A stretch of DNA of 64,000 bases from Thalassolituus maritimus (GTDB lineage: Bacteria; Pseudomonadota; Gammaproteobacteria; Pseudomonadales; Oceanobacteraceae). This document shows positions 1-10,228 of this stretch, piece by piece (within the stretch, counting starts at the first letter, position 1; each line of letters begins with the position of its first letter). The DNA lies in NCBI RefSeq assembly GCF_900156675.1, contig NZ_FTOH01000006.1:186001-250000 (forward strand), read 5' to 3'. The notes beneath the pieces are model-generated. The model searched no databases and was not told the DNA's origin. It worked only from the letters and a program-made list of their open reading frames with translations. A program made the position numbers and the translations under genes.

Positions 1-1498
1 TCTGTCCACCGATGACCAGACCTCTGCCGTAATCCTGAATGGCGCCGGCAAAAATCTCAGAGGCGGATGCGCTTAAACGATTGACCAGTACCGTCATTGG
101 GCCGGCATACAGAACTTCGGGGTCGCGGTCGCGCAGAACATCGACATCGCCGCGTGCCCCACGTACCTGAACCACTGGGCCAGTCGGAATAAACAGACCT
201 GTCAGGTTAATTGCTTCTTCCAGTGAACCGCCACCATTACTGCGAAGGTCGATGATCAGACCATCGATTTTTTCGTCCAGAAGCTCATTGACCAGGCGGC
301 GTACATCGCGGGTCGTGCTGCGGTAATCTGGCAGGTTATTCATCCGGCCTTCGAAGTCGATGTAAAAGGTCGGAATATCGATAACACCGATGCGGCGGGT
401 TTCTTTTCCGTCCTGGATCTCGATCACTTCTTTCTGCGCAGACTGTTCTTCCAGTTTTACCTCGTCACGGACGATAGAAATCGTTTTCGGCTCTGCTGTG
501 GCGACGGCACCGCTGAGGATCTCAAGGCGGACTGTCGAGCTTTTTGGCCCGCGGATCAGGTCCACAACTTCATCAAGGCGCCAGCCGATCACATCGACCA
601 TGTCCTCATCGCCCTGAGCAACGCCGATGATCTTGTCTTCCGGTTCAAGGTTGCCTGCTTTGGAGGCTGGGCCACCCGGTACCAGGCGAACCACTTTGGT
701 GTGTTCGTCTTCTGTCTGCAGAACTGCGCCTATGCCTTGCAGCGACAGACTCATATTGATGTTGAAGTTCTCAGAGTTACGCGGCGAGAAATACTGAGTG
801 TGTGGATCAAAGGTGCGGGTAACCGCGTTCATAAAGGTCTGGTACGCGTCAACCGGTCTGCTCTGATGCACTCGGTTGAGCTGATTCTGATAGCGCTTGG
901 TGAGCAGCTCGAGGATGTCTTCATCCTCTTTGCCTGCCAGGCGCAGGTTCAGCATTGAGTTCTTCAGGCGCTTACGCCAGAGCTGGTTGAGTTCTGCCTT
1001 GGTAGATGCCCATGGAGTCTCTTCGCGATCCAGCTCCAGAACTTCTTTGCTTTTGAAGTCGTAACCTTTCGCTTTGCTCTCAAGCTCAGTCAGCATAAAA
1101 GACAAGCGTTCACTGACACGCTGTTGAAAACGATTGTAGATATAGAACGCAGGCTTCATATCACCGCGGCTGAGGGCTTCGTCGAGGTGATTACGGAATT
1201 GCTCAAACTCTTCGATATCAGACGCCAGGAAATAGCTGTGGGTGCCATCGAGGTCATCCAGCAAGGTATTCAGGACTTCCGACGAAAGATCGTTATTCAG
1301 GCGCTTACGCTCGTAATGCCCTCGCAGCAGGTTGCTCATGATCTGCTGCGTTGTGATCGCTTCTTCCCGCGTTGGCTCCAGTGGAGTAAACGGGGTGCCG
1401 GGTTTTATCTCAGGAATCGTCGCATTCGCACTGATTCCCGAGAGGGTGAGTACGACAGCGATGGCTGAGAGAAGAAGGCGTTTGCCGGTATGCATCAT
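1..1498 (-). CDS. prc: Tail-specific (C-terminal processing) protease Prc/Tsp, 3'-truncated by the window edge
   Basis: Periplasmic serine protease that degrades or trims proteins with nonpolar C-termini. The 499 visible codons start MMHTGKRLL with a Sec signal peptide, then the Tsp N-terminal helical domain, a PDZ domain (around FDPHTQYFSPR...SLQGIGAVL...VVRLVPGGPASKAG) and most of the S41 peptidase domain, including the substrate-cleft segment GLIIDLRSNGGGSLEEA and the catalytic Ser region NRLSASASEIFAGAIQDYG. The catalytic Lys and the C-terminal domain lie beyond position 1. The start is the first of two adjacent ATGs (1496-1498), with AGG six bases upstream. It is divergent from the thioesterase gene. 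Identification is firm from domain order and motifs. Confidence 0.95.
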   Translation of the reverse strand, partial: MMHTGKRLLLSAIAVVLTLSGISANATIPEIKPGTPFTPLEPTREEAITTQQIMSNLLRGHYERKRLNNDLSSEVLNTLLDDLDGTHSYFLASDIEEFEQFRNHLDEALSRGDMKPAFYIYNRFQQRVSERLSFMLTELESKAKGYDFKSKEVLELDREETPWASTKAELNQLWRKRLKNSMLNLRLAGKEDEDILELLTKRYQNQLNRVHQSRPVDAYQTFMNAVTRTFDPHTQYFSPRNSENFNINMSLSLQGIGAVLQTEDEHTKVVRLVPGGPASKAGNLEPEDKIIGVAQGDEDMVDVIGWRLDEVVDLIRGPKSSTVRLEILSGAVATAEPKTISIVRDEVKLEEQSAQKEVIEIQDGKETRRIGVIDIPTFYIDFEGRMNNLPDYRSTTRDVRRLVNELLDEKIDGLIIDLRSNGGGSLEEAINLTGLFIPTGPVVQVRGARGDVDVLRDRDPEVLYAGPMTVLVNRLSASASEIFAGAIQDYGRGLVIGGQ

Positions 1499-1711
1499 AG
1501 CTTTACCTGATCCTTTGTTTCCTGCGATTGTCTTTATGAGTCAGCGCCGCTACCATGCGCGCCGTTCGTCCAGTCAGGCCCGGACATGCGTTAATACTTA
1601 ATAGTAGACCCTAACAGAGAGCCTGATACCAACGTAAATCCCCGTTGTTTTGTGAAGAAGCGTCGGGTTCACGCCGAATTTGTAACCCATATAAGACAAC
1701 AGGAGCCATCA

Positions 1712-2158
1712 GTGGCACGCGTTAATCTTGAATTGCCCGACGTTTTTACCTTTTCTACACACCTGACGGTTCGCGTCTCGGACATTAACTACGGTAATCA
1801 CCTTGGGAATGACCGGATGATTTCGTTACTGCACGAGGCACGTCTGCGGTATCTTCACGATCATGACTTCAGTGAGTTCAACATCGGCGGCGTTGGCCTG
1901 ATGGTGACTGACATCGTTGTAAGCTTCGTATCTGAATCATTTGTGGCAGATCGTCTGACTTTCAAGGTAGGTATCACTGATTTCAACAAATACGGCTGCG
2001 ATTTCGTTTACCTTGTCGTCAATGAGAGTCAGAACAAAGTCGTGGCCAAGGCAAAGACGGGCATCGTTTTCTTTGACTTCGATGAGCGCCGCATCAGCCG
2101 GGTTCCCCCGGTCTTTTATGAGCGCTGTGCTCCGGACGTCACTCCCGTCACTGAATAG
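1712..2158 (+). CDS. Hotdog-fold acyl-CoA thioesterase (4HBT/YbgC-like)
   Basis: A 148-aa hotdog protein probably hydrolysing acyl-CoA thioesters; substrate unknown. Seen: the RVSDINYGNHLGNDRMISLLHEARLR segment, matching the 4HBT pattern in which a D/N-x-x-G-H-x-x-N stretch opens the long helix, followed by beta strands ending FVYLVVNESQNKVVAKAKTGIVFFD. I chose the GTG at 1712, which has AGGAG at 1701-1705 with six-base spacing; an in-frame GTG at 1652 would add 20 residues without a visible ribosome site. It is convergent with the LysR gene, with a two-base gap. It is distinct from the ybgC gene at 9793. Confidence 0.85.
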   Translation: MARVNLELPDVFTFSTHLTVRVSDINYGNHLGNDRMISLLHEARLRYLHDHDFSEFNIGGVGLMVTDIVVSFVSESFVADRLTFKVGITDFNKYGCDFVYLVVNESQNKVVAKAKTGIVFFDFDERRISRVPPVFYERCAPDVTPVTE

Positions 2159-2160
2159 TA

Positions 2161-3057
2161 TTACCCGTTGTTAAAGTAGGCCGTAAGGAAGTCCAGGAAA
2201 GCGCGACTTTTGTTCGCCAGATAGCGATTCTGCGGGAACACTACCTTTATAGTGCGCACCGGGATTTCCATGTCGCTGAACAGGCGGACTAATTCACCAT
2301 TGCGGATATGACGCTCTGCCACGTAGGTCGGTAGGGCAGTAATCCCCATGCCAGCCAGGCAAGCCTCGTAGATCAGGTCAATGTCGTTCACGGTGAGTTT
2401 GCGTTCGATATTGGCCAGGGTGAAGTTGTTTTCTTTCTCGAACTGGCGTAGCCAATTGATCCGCGCGTACTCGGCGTTTGCTACCACCAAAATACGATGA
2501 CTCATCACTTCCTCTAGCGTGGTCGGCGTTCCCCACCTCTCAAGGTAAGCCGGAGAGGCGCAGATAACGATGCGTTGCTCAGCCACTGGCTTGGCGATCA
2601 GGCGAGAATCTTCCAGTGAGCCGATGCGCAGCGCAAAATCATACCCTTCTTTTACGATATCCAGTGGACGGTCCGAAATGTGAAGGTCAAAGCTCACATC
2701 CGGGTACTTATCAGAAAAATCGCTGAATATACGAGCCAGCTCCTTGCGCCCGAAGTTCGACATCGCGGTAATGCGTAGCCGGCCTTTCGGCGTATCGTCG
2801 AAGTCCGTTACCAGCTTTTCGGCTTCGGTGATGGAATCGAGAATGTTCTCGCAATGCTGGTAGAACATCTGGCCGGCCTCCGTAGGGCTGACCGAGCGGG
2901 TTGTCCGGTTCAGCAGTCGGACGCCAAGGCGTTCTTCAAGAGCGCTGATCTGCTTACTGACGGCCGAAGGGGTTACGCCAAGAGATTCTGCCGCACTGGA
3001 AAAGTTTCGGGCTCTGACCACCGAGACAAAGGTTTGTAACGGATCGACGCGCGACAT
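2161..3057 (-). CDS. LysR-family transcriptional regulator
   Basis: A 298-aa one-component regulator. The N-terminal winged helix-turn-helix is clear (ARNFSSAAESLGVTPSAVSK, then LEERLGVRLLNRTTRSVSPTEAG, residues about 15-65), followed by the periplasmic-binding-protein-like effector domain (TPKGRLRITAMSNFGRKEL to the end). The build resembles the large subgroup of LysR proteins with unknown ligands often annotated as DsdC/AaeR-like. It lies downstream of, and on the same strand as, the EamA permease gene, separated by 144 bp, so it may regulate that exporter. The effector is unknown. Confidence 0.92.
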   Translation of the reverse strand: MSRVDPLQTFVSVVRARNFSSAAESLGVTPSAVSKQISALEERLGVRLLNRTTRSVSPTEAGQMFYQHCENILDSITEAEKLVTDFDDTPKGRLRITAMSNFGRKELARIFSDFSDKYPDVSFDLHISDRPLDIVKEGYDFALRIGSLEDSRLIAKPVAEQRIVICASPAYLERWGTPTTLEEVMSHRILVVANAEYARINWLRQFEKENNFTLANIERKLTVNDIDLIYEACLAGMGITALPTYVAERHIRNGELVRLFSDMEIPVRTIKVVFPQNRYLANKSRAFLDFLTAYFNNG

Positions 3058-3201
3058 GGGCTGTCCTTTCTGGTTGTCTGGCTGAACTCTTTCCCCGATG
3101 AAAAGCAGCCTGGCTTTTCCTCAAAGTAGGGAATGAGTGAAATATTCTCCTCATAGTTAAACAAAAGGAAATAATAAAAGCCAGAATCTGCCAACGGAAG
3201 G

Positions 3202-4056
3202 TCAGGCTTTCTTGGACGGCCTGTAGAGATTGATAAAGCCCGCGGCAATAATTAACGAGGCGCCCAGCCAGGTCGTCCACATCGGGATCTCATCCCAGAT
3301 AAGCCAGCCCATCAAGGCGCCGTAAAGAACAGCGCTGTAGGCATAAACCCCCACCTTACCTGTGGGCGCCGTACGGTAGGCTCGGGTCAGGGCCAATTGG
3401 CCGAGTGTGGCCACAAGGCCGAGAAGAAGTATCCAGCCCCAGAGATCCGCTGATACAGGTTGCCAGGTCACGGCCGCCCCGGGGGCACTGACGAGGGCCG
3501 CAATGACGCCAAAGTAGAATACGATCGTCTGACTGGATTCCGTTTCAGACATGCGTCGAATCGTGACTTTGGCCAGGGCAGCGAGAAAAGCACCGAGCAG
3601 GGCGACCAGTGCAATAAAAGTAAATGTGCTGTCGTCGGGTCTGAGAATGCAGGCAACACCGGCAAAGCCGACAAATACAGCGGCTATGCTGTATTTACCT
3701 GCGCGCTCGTCAAGCCACAACAAGCCGATGAGTGGCATAAAGAAGGGGCTGGAGAGTTTCACCAGAAATGCCTCAGTCAGGGGCATGTGTCCGAGCGCCC
3801 AGAAATAACAGTACATGGCGCTGACGCCGACCAGCCCTCGCATCAGGTGCCAGTGCCAGACTGAGGTCTTCAGTAAGGTGGTGCCTTGCCGCAGAATCAA
3901 AGGCATCAGAATGATCAGGCCAGCCGCGTTGCGGAAGAACACGATCTGTTCTGTCGACAGGCTTTCTGAGAGGTATTTAATCAACGCACCCATGATGGCC
4001 AGCAGAGCCTCTCCGCCGATCAGAAATAAAGCCGCTTGTCGCAAGTTTGAGGTCAT
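3202..4056 (-). CDS. EamA/DMT-superfamily inner-membrane transporter
   Basis: An inner-membrane permease of about 284 residues with roughly ten hydrophobic helices arranged as two EamA repeats (first from LRQAALFLIGGEALLAIMGA, second from FTFIALVALLGAFLAALAK), ending with the cytoplasmic RPSKKA. DMT proteins of this kind usually export amino acids or other small metabolites; the substrate cannot be read from sequence. An in-frame GTG at 4104 would add 16 residues, but they are not membrane-like, so I prefer the ATG at 4056. The LysR regulator follows on the same strand. Confidence 0.85.
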   Translation of the reverse strand: MTSNLRQAALFLIGGEALLAIMGALIKYLSESLSTEQIVFFRNAAGLIILMPLILRQGTTLLKTSVWHWHLMRGLVGVSAMYCYFWALGHMPLTEAFLVKLSSPFFMPLIGLLWLDERAGKYSIAAVFVGFAGVACILRPDDSTFTFIALVALLGAFLAALAKVTIRRMSETESSQTIVFYFGVIAALVSAPGAAVTWQPVSADLWGWILLLGLVATLGQLALTRAYRTAPTGKVGVYAYSAVLYGALMGWLIWDEIPMWTTWLGASLIIAAGFINLYRPSKKA

Positions 4057-4436
4057 AACATCCAGAACAGTAAGCCGTGCCCTTGAGCTAAGCCCGACTG
4101 ACACTATATAGAGAGTGATAGACGCTACAGCGCGCCGTCAGAGGCGTCGCATTATACGCATGAATCGAGCTGTCTGATGAATTGAATGGTCTTCGGAGTA
4201 AGCTTGCGCTGTATCAATGAATTAAAAGTGAATTTTACTAAAGTTATATATGTAGTTGTTGAAATTTATTAATTTATCACCATATAGACTGCAGACCAGA
4301 CACTTAAACAGGCAGCTGCATAGATAGCCAAATAGCCAGATAAATAGTTGCCCAGAGATTTAAACCGAAATCAAAACTCGGTTAGCTCGCCAGCCCTCAC
4401 CGGGAGCGCGCTAACCATGAGCAGGAGAACGAAACG
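4057..4436. other. Intergenic region between the EamA permease and clpB
   Basis: A 380-bp AT-rich gap between divergent genes. It holds the sigma-32-like promoter annotated separately, a long presumed clpB leader of about 150 nt, and the clpB ribosome site AGGAGA at 4423-4428. No small ORF or other RNA gene is recognised. Confidence 0.6.
4258..4285 (+). promoter_or_regulatory. Sigma-32-like heat-shock promoter of clpB
   Basis: GTTGAAA at 4258-4264 and CACCATAT at 4278-4285 are separated by 13 bases. They match the RpoH consensus CTTGAAA and CCCCATnT with one mismatch each. ClpB is RpoH-controlled in enterobacteria, which supports the call; start-site position is inferred. Confidence 0.5.
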
Positions 4437-7034
4437 ATGCGGATGGACCGTTTAACAACAAGCCTTCAGAACGCCCTGGCTGAGAGTCAGAGTATCGCGC
4501 TTGGTCAGGATCATAATCAGATTGACACAGTGCACGTGCTCCTGGCGTTGTTCGAGCAGACCGACAGTTCGGTAAAAGACGTTTTGCGTCGTTGTGGCGC
4601 GAACGTCAGTAACCTCGAAGGGCGCTTACGTGCCATTCTCAGTGATCAGCCCAAAGTCAGCTCGCCGGATGGCAATGTGCAGCTGGCCCCCGAACTGGGC
4701 CGCTTACTGAATCTCGCCGATAAAGAAGCCCAGAAGGGCGGCGATCAGTTTGTCTCCAGCGAGATTTTTCTACTGGTGGCACTGGATGAGCGTGGCCCTT
4801 CAGGTCAGGCCTTAAAAGAAGCGGGCGTTACCCGCGAAAACGCTGAGAAAGCAATCAAAGATATGCGTGGTGGAGAAAAAGTGACCGACGCTAACGCAGA
4901 AGACAGCCGACAGGCGCTGAGCAAATATTGTGTTGACCTGACCGAGCGTGCAGAAGCTGGCAAGCTCGATCCTGTGATTGGCCGTGACGAAGAGATCCGT
5001 CGCACTATTCAGGTGTTGCAGCGTCGTACTAAAAACAATCCGGTGCTGATTGGCCCTCCAGGTGTGGGTAAAACCGCCGTGGTCGAAGGGCTGGCGCAGC
5101 GCATCATCAATGGTGAAGTACCAGAAAACCTGAAGAATAAGCGCATTCTGTCGCTGGACATGGGCGCGTTACTCGCGGGTGCAAAATACCGTGGCGAATT
5201 TGAAGAACGTCTCAAAGCCGTTCTGAAAGACGTCTCGAAAGAAGAAGGGCAGATCATTCTCTTCATTGACGAGCTACACACAATGGTCGGCGCTGGTAAG
5301 AGCGACGGTGCCATGGACGCGGGCAATATGCTCAAGCCGGCTCTGGCACGCGGTGAGTTGCACTGTGTCGGCGCGACCACGCTGGACGAATATCGCGAGT
5401 TTATTGAAAAAGATGCTGCGCTCGAGCGTCGTTTCCAGAAAGTGCTGGTGGATGAGCCCAGCGTCGAGGATTCGATTGCCATTCTGCGTGGCCTGAAAGA
5501 GCGCTATGAAGTGCATCACGGTGTCGAAATTACCGACAGTGCCATCGTCTCGGCGGCCAAACTGTCGCAGCGATATATCGCTGATCGACGTCTGCCGGAT
5601 AAGGCGATTGATCTGGTGGATGAAGCCGCGTCAGTCATCCGTATGGAGATCGACTCCAAGCCTCAGGAAATGGATCGTCTGGAACGTCGCCTGATTCAAC
5701 TGAAGATCGAGCGCGAAGCCCTGCGTAAAGAAAAAGACGATGCCGCCCGTAAGCGACTCAGCGACCTGAACGAAGAAATCAACAAAGCCGGTCAGGCGTA
5801 CGTTGAACTCGAAGAAGTCTGGAAGAAAGAGAAAGCTCTGCTCGAAGGTGCCAGTAAGGCAAAAGAAGAACTCGAGCAGGCAAAACTGGAGTTGGACGCC
5901 GCGCGCCGCTCTGGTGATCTGCAGAAAATGTCAGAGCTCCAGTACGGGCGCATTCCAGAGCTGGAGAAGCAGGTGGCCTCGGCCAATGAAGCCGAAACCA
6001 CAGGTACGCAGGAGTTTACGCTGCTGCGTAACAAAGTGACGGAAGATGAAATCGCCGAAGTGGTCTCTAAGTGGACCGGCGTGCCCGTGACCAAAATGCT
6101 GGAAGGCGAGCGTGAGAAGCTGTTGCGCATGGAAGACGTGCTGCACGATTCTGTGGTTGGTCAGGATCAGGCGATCTCGGCGGTCTCGAATGCGGTGCGG
6201 CGCTCACGTGCAGGGCTCTCTGATCCGAATCGTCCGAACGGCTCGTTCCTGTTCCTTGGGCCAACCGGGGTCGGTAAAACAGAGCTGTGTAAAGCGCTGG
6301 CCGGTTTCCTGTTCGACAGCCGTGACGCCATGATCCGTATTGATATGTCGGAATACATGGAGAAGCACTCGGTAGCCCGCTTAATCGGCGCGCCTCCGGG
6401 CTACGTTGGCTACGAAGAAGGTGGATACCTGACCGAAGCCGTACGCCGCAAACCCTACTCGGTCATCCTGCTGGATGAAGTTGAGAAGGCACACCCGGAC
6501 GTCTTCAATATCCTGCTTCAGGTGCTGGACGACGGACAGCTGACGGACGGTCAGGGCAGACGTGTCGACTTCAAAAACACCGTACTGGTGATGACGTCGA
6601 ACCTGGGTTCGGATCTTATTCAGACCATGGCCTCGGATAGCGGCAGCGATTATGAAACGATGCGCGATGCAGTGATGGAAGTCGTGGGCAGTCATTTCCG
6701 CCCGGAATTCATCAACCGTATCGATGAAGCTGTGGTGTTTCATCCACTGGAGAAAGATCAGATCCGCGGCATCGCGGACATTCAGTTGCACATGCTGCAT
6801 GAGCGCTTACGCGAGCGCGATCTGTCTCTGGAGCTGACGGATGCGGCTACCAGCAAGCTGGTGGATGTAGGGTACGACCCCGTGTTTGGTGCGCGTCCTC
6901 TGAAGCGTGCGATTCAGCGCTGGATTGAGAACCCATTGGCACAGGATATTCTGTCGGGGCGCTTTATGCCGGGCAGTACTATTGTCGCTGATGTAGAGAA
7001 TGATGAATTTATATTCTCCGCACGAGAAGGCTGA
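4437..7034 (+). CDS. clpB: ATP-dependent disaggregase ClpB
   Basis: Cytoplasmic Hsp104/ClpB hexameric disaggregase that works with DnaK to rescue aggregated proteins. The 865 residues hold the N-terminal Clp repeat domain (residues 3-145), NBD1 with Walker A GPPGVGKT near residue 205 and Walker B ILFIDELH, the ClpB-specific coiled-coil middle domain (about 410-525, charged [19 protein letters not shown]), and NBD2 with GPTGVGKT near 608, then the C-terminal D2-small domain. Length and pore loop ([10 protein letters not shown]) are typical. AGGAGA lies eight bases before the ATG; a second in-frame ATG two codons later is possible. A heat-shock promoter is visible upstream. Confidence 0.98.
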   Translation: MRMDRLTTSLQNALAESQSIALGQDHNQIDTVHVLLALFEQTDSSVKDVLRRCGANVSNLEGRLRAILSDQPKVSSPDGNVQLAPELGRLLNLADKEAQKGGDQFVSSEIFLLVALDERGPSGQALKEAGVTRENAEKAIKDMRGGEKVTDANAEDSRQALSKYCVDLTERAEAGKLDPVIGRDEEIRRTIQVLQRRTKNNPVLIGPPGVGKTAVVEGLAQRIINGEVPENLKNKRILSLDMGALLAGAKYRGEFEERLKAVLKDVSKEEGQIILFIDELHTMVGAGKSDGAMDAGNMLKPALARGELHCVGATTLDEYREFIEKDAALERRFQKVLVDEPSVEDSIAILRGLKERYEVHHGVEITDSAIVSAAKLSQRYIADRRLPDKAIDLVDEAASVIRMEIDSKPQEMDRLERRLIQLKIEREALRKEKDDAARKRLSDLNEEINKAGQAYVELEEVWKKEKALLEGASKAKEELEQAKLELDAARRSGDLQKMSELQYGRIPELEKQVASANEAETTGTQEFTLLRNKVTEDEIAEVVSKWTGVPVTKMLEGEREKLLRMEDVLHDSVVGQDQAISAVSNAVRRSRAGLSDPNRPNGSFLFLGPTGVGKTELCKALAGFLFDSRDAMIRIDMSEYMEKHSVARLIGAPPGYVGYEEGGYLTEAVRRKPYSVILLDEVEKAHPDVFNILLQVLDDGQLTDGQGRRVDFKNTVLVMTSNLGSDLIQTMASDSGSDYETMRDAVMEVVGSHFRPEFINRIDEAVVFHPLEKDQIRGIADIQLHMLHERLRERDLSLELTDAATSKLVDVGYDPVFGARPLKRAIQRWIENPLAQDILSGRFMPGSTIVADVENDEFIFSAREG

Positions 7035-7128
7035 TCGCTGAGGTCGTAAAAGCCTGACAAGTCCTGACGCTAACCAGCACCTCGGTGCTTTGTGTCCCCT
7101 GACAGGCCAGGGAGCGGCCTGTATACTT

Positions 7129-7159
7129 GCCGATATCTATACTGGGTATCGGCTTTTTT
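7129..7159 (+). terminator. Rho-independent terminator after clpB
   Basis: GCCGATA (7129-7135) pairs with TATCGGC (7147-7153) across an 11-nt loop, followed by six T residues (7154-7159). A second GC-rich hairpin, ACAGGCC/GGCCTGT, lies just upstream at about 7102-7122. The T-tract ends only about ten bases before the next start codon. Confidence 0.7.
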
Positions 7160-7169
7160 ATAGGGATTC

Positions 7170-7568
7170 ATGATGTTGAGCGTACGTTTCTTCTCCTCTT
7201 TATTGGTCGCTGCGTCTGCAGCCGTGCTGTCAGCCTGTGCCGGTACGACTTCGCAGCTCGACCTGGCCGCAAGTACAGACCTGCATTGTGGATCAATTCC
7301 AAGTGTTACCGTGGTGGATGACGTACTCACCATTGGGGCTGGTGAAAAACCGACTCCGGGCTATGCCGTTCAATTGAATGAGCAAAGCCGAAAAGGAGAC
7401 AGAATTCGTATTGCTTATCAGGTCTCCGGCCCAAAAGAAGGCGCAATTTTAGCGCAGATGATCACAAGCCCATGCACCCGTGTGACCCTACCCGAAGACT
7501 GGCAGCGTCTGACCGTCGAGAATAAAGATTCTGGTCAACAATGGGTGTTTGAGAACGCAGCGAACTGA
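7170..7568 (+). CDS. PrcB C-terminal-domain-like outer-membrane lipoprotein
   Basis: A 132-aa lipoprotein. The signal peptide ends in the lipobox LSAC with Cys23, followed by AGTT, which favours outer-membrane sorting. The mature part has the pattern GEKPTPGYAVQL...RIAYQVSGPKEGAILAQMITSPCTRVTLP, which resembles the PrcB C-terminal domain first described in a protease-stabilising protein of Treponema. Two ATGs are adjacent (7170 and 7173); AGGGA at 7162-7166 fits the second better. It lies nine bases before ruvC and may be co-transcribed with it. Function in this organism is unknown. Confidence 0.7.
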   Translation: MMLSVRFFSSLLVAASAAVLSACAGTTSQLDLAASTDLHCGSIPSVTVVDDVLTIGAGEKPTPGYAVQLNEQSRKGDRIRIAYQVSGPKEGAILAQMITSPCTRVTLPEDWQRLTVENKDSGQQWVFENAAN

Positions 7569-7577
7569 CCCTCACTT

Positions 7578-8096
7578 GTGATTATTCTCGGTATTGACCC
7601 TGGTTCGCGTATTACAGGCTTTGGCCTGATTAATTCGGTTGGCGGTCGCAAAATTGAATACATTGCCAGCGGCTGCATTCGCGCAGGCACCGGTGAGCTG
7701 CCTGAGCGACTTGAAACCATCTACAAGAGCGTCTCCGAGCTTATCCAGCAATATTGCCCCCAGGAGTTTGCCATTGAGCAGGTATTTATGGGGAAAAATG
7801 CCGACTCAGCGCTCAAGCTTGGTCAGGCCCGTGGTGTGGCGATTCTGGCTGCTCAGCTGGCGTCCTTGCCAGTACACGAATACGCTCCACGCACTATTAA
7901 ACAGGCGGTGGTCGGAACCGGTGGCGCAGGAAAAGAGCAGGTTCAGCACATGGTCCAGCGTCTGCTTAAGCTCCCGGGGCTACCACAGGCGGACGCCGCC
8001 GACGCACTTGCCATTGCGCTTTGTCATGCGCACACGAACGCCAGCCTGATCAGCCGTGCTGGCTTAAAAACCTATCGTCGTGGCCGCGCTTCCTGA
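7578..8096 (+). CDS. ruvC: Holliday junction resolvase RuvC
   Basis: Endonuclease that cleaves Holliday junctions after RuvAB-driven branch migration. The 172-aa protein keeps the four acidic catalytic residues of the family: Asp7 (ILGIDPGS), Glu67 (FAIEQVF), and Asp139 and Asp142 ([12 protein letters not shown]). The start is GTG at 7578, giving the usual [10 protein letters not shown]-terminus. It is the first of the ruvCAB set; ruvA follows after 70 bp, a slightly larger gap than elsewhere in the run. Confidence 0.98.
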   Translation: MIILGIDPGSRITGFGLINSVGGRKIEYIASGCIRAGTGELPERLETIYKSVSELIQQYCPQEFAIEQVFMGKNADSALKLGQARGVAILAAQLASLPVHEYAPRTIKQAVVGTGGAGKEQVQHMVQRLLKLPGLPQADAADALAIALCHAHTNASLISRAGLKTYRRGRAS

Positions 8097-8166
8097 TTGA
8101 GCAGTACTGTATTTTGCTGGTAGTCTATGCCGGTTAATTTATACAGCACACAAGCGAAATTCATAC

Positions 8167-8778
8167 ATGATTGGTCGACTGCAAGGCTTCATCCTCGAAA
8201 AGCAGGCCCCGGAATTACTTATTGATGTTCAGGGCGTCGGATACGAGGTGCAGGCACCTTTGTCCACATTCGCGGTCCTTGGCTCCATTGGTGAGCCCAT
8301 TACTCTCTATACCCACCTCGCCATTCGCGAAGATGCGCATCAGCTCTACGGTTTCAGTGATAAAGGGCAGCGTACTTTATTCCGTACGCTGATTAAGGTC
8401 AGTGGTGTTGGCCCCAAGCTGGCGCTAGCCATTCTGTCTGGTATGGATGTGAATGCCTTTGCTAACTGTGTTCACAATGAAGATGTTAAATCCCTGACGC
8501 GTTTGCCCGGCGTGGGTAAAAAGACCGCCGAACGCCTGATTGTAGAAATGCGTGATCGTCTGAAAGAATGGCAGGCTCCGGCACCTCTCTGGGCTGCTGC
8601 CGATCAGGCGGAGAAGAACACTCAGGAGCAAGCGTTCGCTGAGGCGGAAGGTGCGTTGGTTGCCCTCGGCTATAAGCCGCAGGAAGCGTCAAAAATGTTG
8701 ATGAAAGTGGCGGATCAGTGCAGCACCCCCGAAGAAATGATCCGTATTGCTCTGCGTAACACCATGGGTGGCAAATGA
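8167..8778 (+). CDS. ruvA: Holliday junction branch-migration protein RuvA
   Basis: A 203-aa tetrameric junction-recognition subunit that recruits RuvB. It starts [12 protein letters not shown], with the OB-fold N-terminal domain, two helix-hairpin-helix motifs ([16 protein letters not shown] and [16 protein letters not shown]) and the C-terminal RuvB-binding domain ([18 protein letters not shown]). Its stop codon overlaps the ruvB start (ATGA), so the two are probably translationally coupled. Confidence 0.98.
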   Translation: MIGRLQGFILEKQAPELLIDVQGVGYEVQAPLSTFAVLGSIGEPITLYTHLAIREDAHQLYGFSDKGQRTLFRTLIKVSGVGPKLALAILSGMDVNAFANCVHNEDVKSLTRLPGVGKKTAERLIVEMRDRLKEWQAPAPLWAAADQAEKNTQEQAFAEAEGALVALGYKPQEASKMLMKVADQCSTPEEMIRIALRNTMGGK

Positions 8779-9806
8779 TAGAAACTGATCGCTTTGTTGC
8801 ACCGACACCGCAGCTTGGTGAAGAAAAGCAGGATCGCGCTATCCGCCCCCGTATGCTGGATGACTACATTGGTCAGCCGCACGTGCGGGAGCAGATGGAG
8901 ATTTTCATCGGAGCGGCCAAAGGACGTGGTGAAGCGCTGGATCACACCCTGGTATTTGGCCCGCCGGGTCTGGGTAAAACGACCCTCGCCAATATTATCG
9001 CCGAAGAGATGGGTGTTCAGATCAAGTCGACATCCGGTCCGGTACTTGAGCGAGCAGGCGATCTGGCTGCGATTCTGACAAGCCTCGAAGAGGGCGACGT
9101 GCTCTTTATCGATGAAATTCATCGCATGAGTCCGGCGGTCGAAGAAGTACTCTATCCCGCTATGGAAGATTATCAGCTTGATATCATGGTGGGTGAGGGT
9201 CCGGCCGCACGATCAATGAAGATTGAATTGCCGCCGTTCACCTTAGTCGGGGCGACCACAAGAGCAGGTTTGCTGACCTCACCGCTGAGAGATCGTTTCG
9301 GTATTGTGCAGCGTCTGGAGTTTTATAACATTCATGACCTGTCGAGCATCGTCAGCCGCTCCGGGCGTCTGATGGAGCTGGAGGTCGAAGAAGAAGGCGC
9401 GCAGGAAGTCGCCCGTCGGGCACGTGGCACTCCCCGTATTGCGAACCGTTTGCTGCGTCGTGTGCGTGACTACGCTCAGGTCAAAGCGGACGGACGTGTA
9501 ACCAAAGAAGTCGCAGACCTCGCCCTGAACATGCTGAACGTCGATGCGCAGGGCTTTGATCACATGGATCGCCGTCTGCTGCTGACGTTAATGGAAAAAT
9601 ACGACGGAGGTCCGGCCGGGGTCGAAAGCCTTGCAGCGTCTATTGGTGAAGAGCGGGATACCATCGAAGATGTGCTTGAGCCATACCTGATGCAGCAGGG
9701 CTACATCACCCGTACGCCTCGTGGGCGAACGGCGACAAAGCTCGCTTATCTCCATTTCGGGATTGATCTGCCAGCACGTTTCGGGTCGGATAATGATGGC
9801 GTTTGA
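8775..9806 (+). CDS. ruvB: Holliday junction branch-migration helicase RuvB
   Basis: AAA+ motor (343 aa) that drives branch migration with RuvA. Walker A is GPPGLGKTT (residues 62-70), Walker B is LFIDEIHRM (about 110-118), sensor 1 is LVGATTRAG, and the arginine-finger segment is SPLRDRFG. The C-terminal winged-helix domain ends [11 protein letters not shown]. It overlaps ruvA by four bases and the ybgC start by 14 bases. Confidence 0.98.
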   Translation: MIETDRFVAPTPQLGEEKQDRAIRPRMLDDYIGQPHVREQMEIFIGAAKGRGEALDHTLVFGPPGLGKTTLANIIAEEMGVQIKSTSGPVLERAGDLAAILTSLEEGDVLFIDEIHRMSPAVEEVLYPAMEDYQLDIMVGEGPAARSMKIELPPFTLVGATTRAGLLTSPLRDRFGIVQRLEFYNIHDLSSIVSRSGRLMELEVEEEGAQEVARRARGTPRIANRLLRRVRDYAQVKADGRVTKEVADLALNMLNVDAQGFDHMDRRLLLTLMEKYDGGPAGVESLAASIGEERDTIEDVLEPYLMQQGYITRTPRGRTATKLAYLHFGIDLPARFGSDNDGV

Positions 9807-10218
9807 ATGGCCGCTGAGAGTCTATATCGAAGATACGGACGCCGGTGGTATCGTGTTTTACGCCAACTACCTGCGCTATATGGAGCGTGCCCGAAGTGAA
9901 TGGCTGCGCTCACTCGGTTTTGAGCAGCAAGCTCTGATGCAGGCGGGAGTCCGTTTTGTTGTTCGGGATCTCAACATCCGATATCGCAAAGCAGCCGTAT
10001 TAGATGACCAGATAGTCGCGACAACAGAGTTAGCTGAAATAACGAAAGCCGGGATGACGTTGAACCAGACGGTGATCCGGCGGTCTGAATCAGCGGAAAA
10101 AACGGAAGAACGAACCGAAGAACTTTTAGTCGATGCGCAGGTGCGTGTCGCGTGTATTAACAACGAAGGGCGGCCTGCAGCAATACCTGCTGATATCGTT
10201 GCCCTGATGAAAACCTAA
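9793..10218 (+). CDS. ybgC: Tol-Pal-associated acyl-CoA thioesterase YbgC
   Basis: A hotdog thioesterase of about 141 residues, cytoplasmic, invariably linked to the tol-pal genes in proteobacteria. The active-site stretch [29 protein letters not shown] carries the family Asp and is close to E. coli YbgC. Adjacent ATGs occur at 9793 and 9796 inside the end of ruvB; an upstream in-frame start at 9721 would sit wholly within ruvB and I reject it. The gene is ten bases before tolQ. Confidence 0.95.
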   Translation: MMAFEWPLRVYIEDTDAGGIVFYANYLRYMERARSEWLRSLGFEQQALMQAGVRFVVRDLNIRYRKAAVLDDQIVATTELAEITKAGMTLNQTVIRRSESAEKTEERTEELLVDAQVRVACINNEGRPAAIPADIVALMKT

Positions 10219-10228
10219 CGGAGCCAAA

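Noticed and set aside
9721-9792. Longer start for ybgC
   Set aside because: The added 24 codons lie within ruvB and do not match YbgC N-termini.
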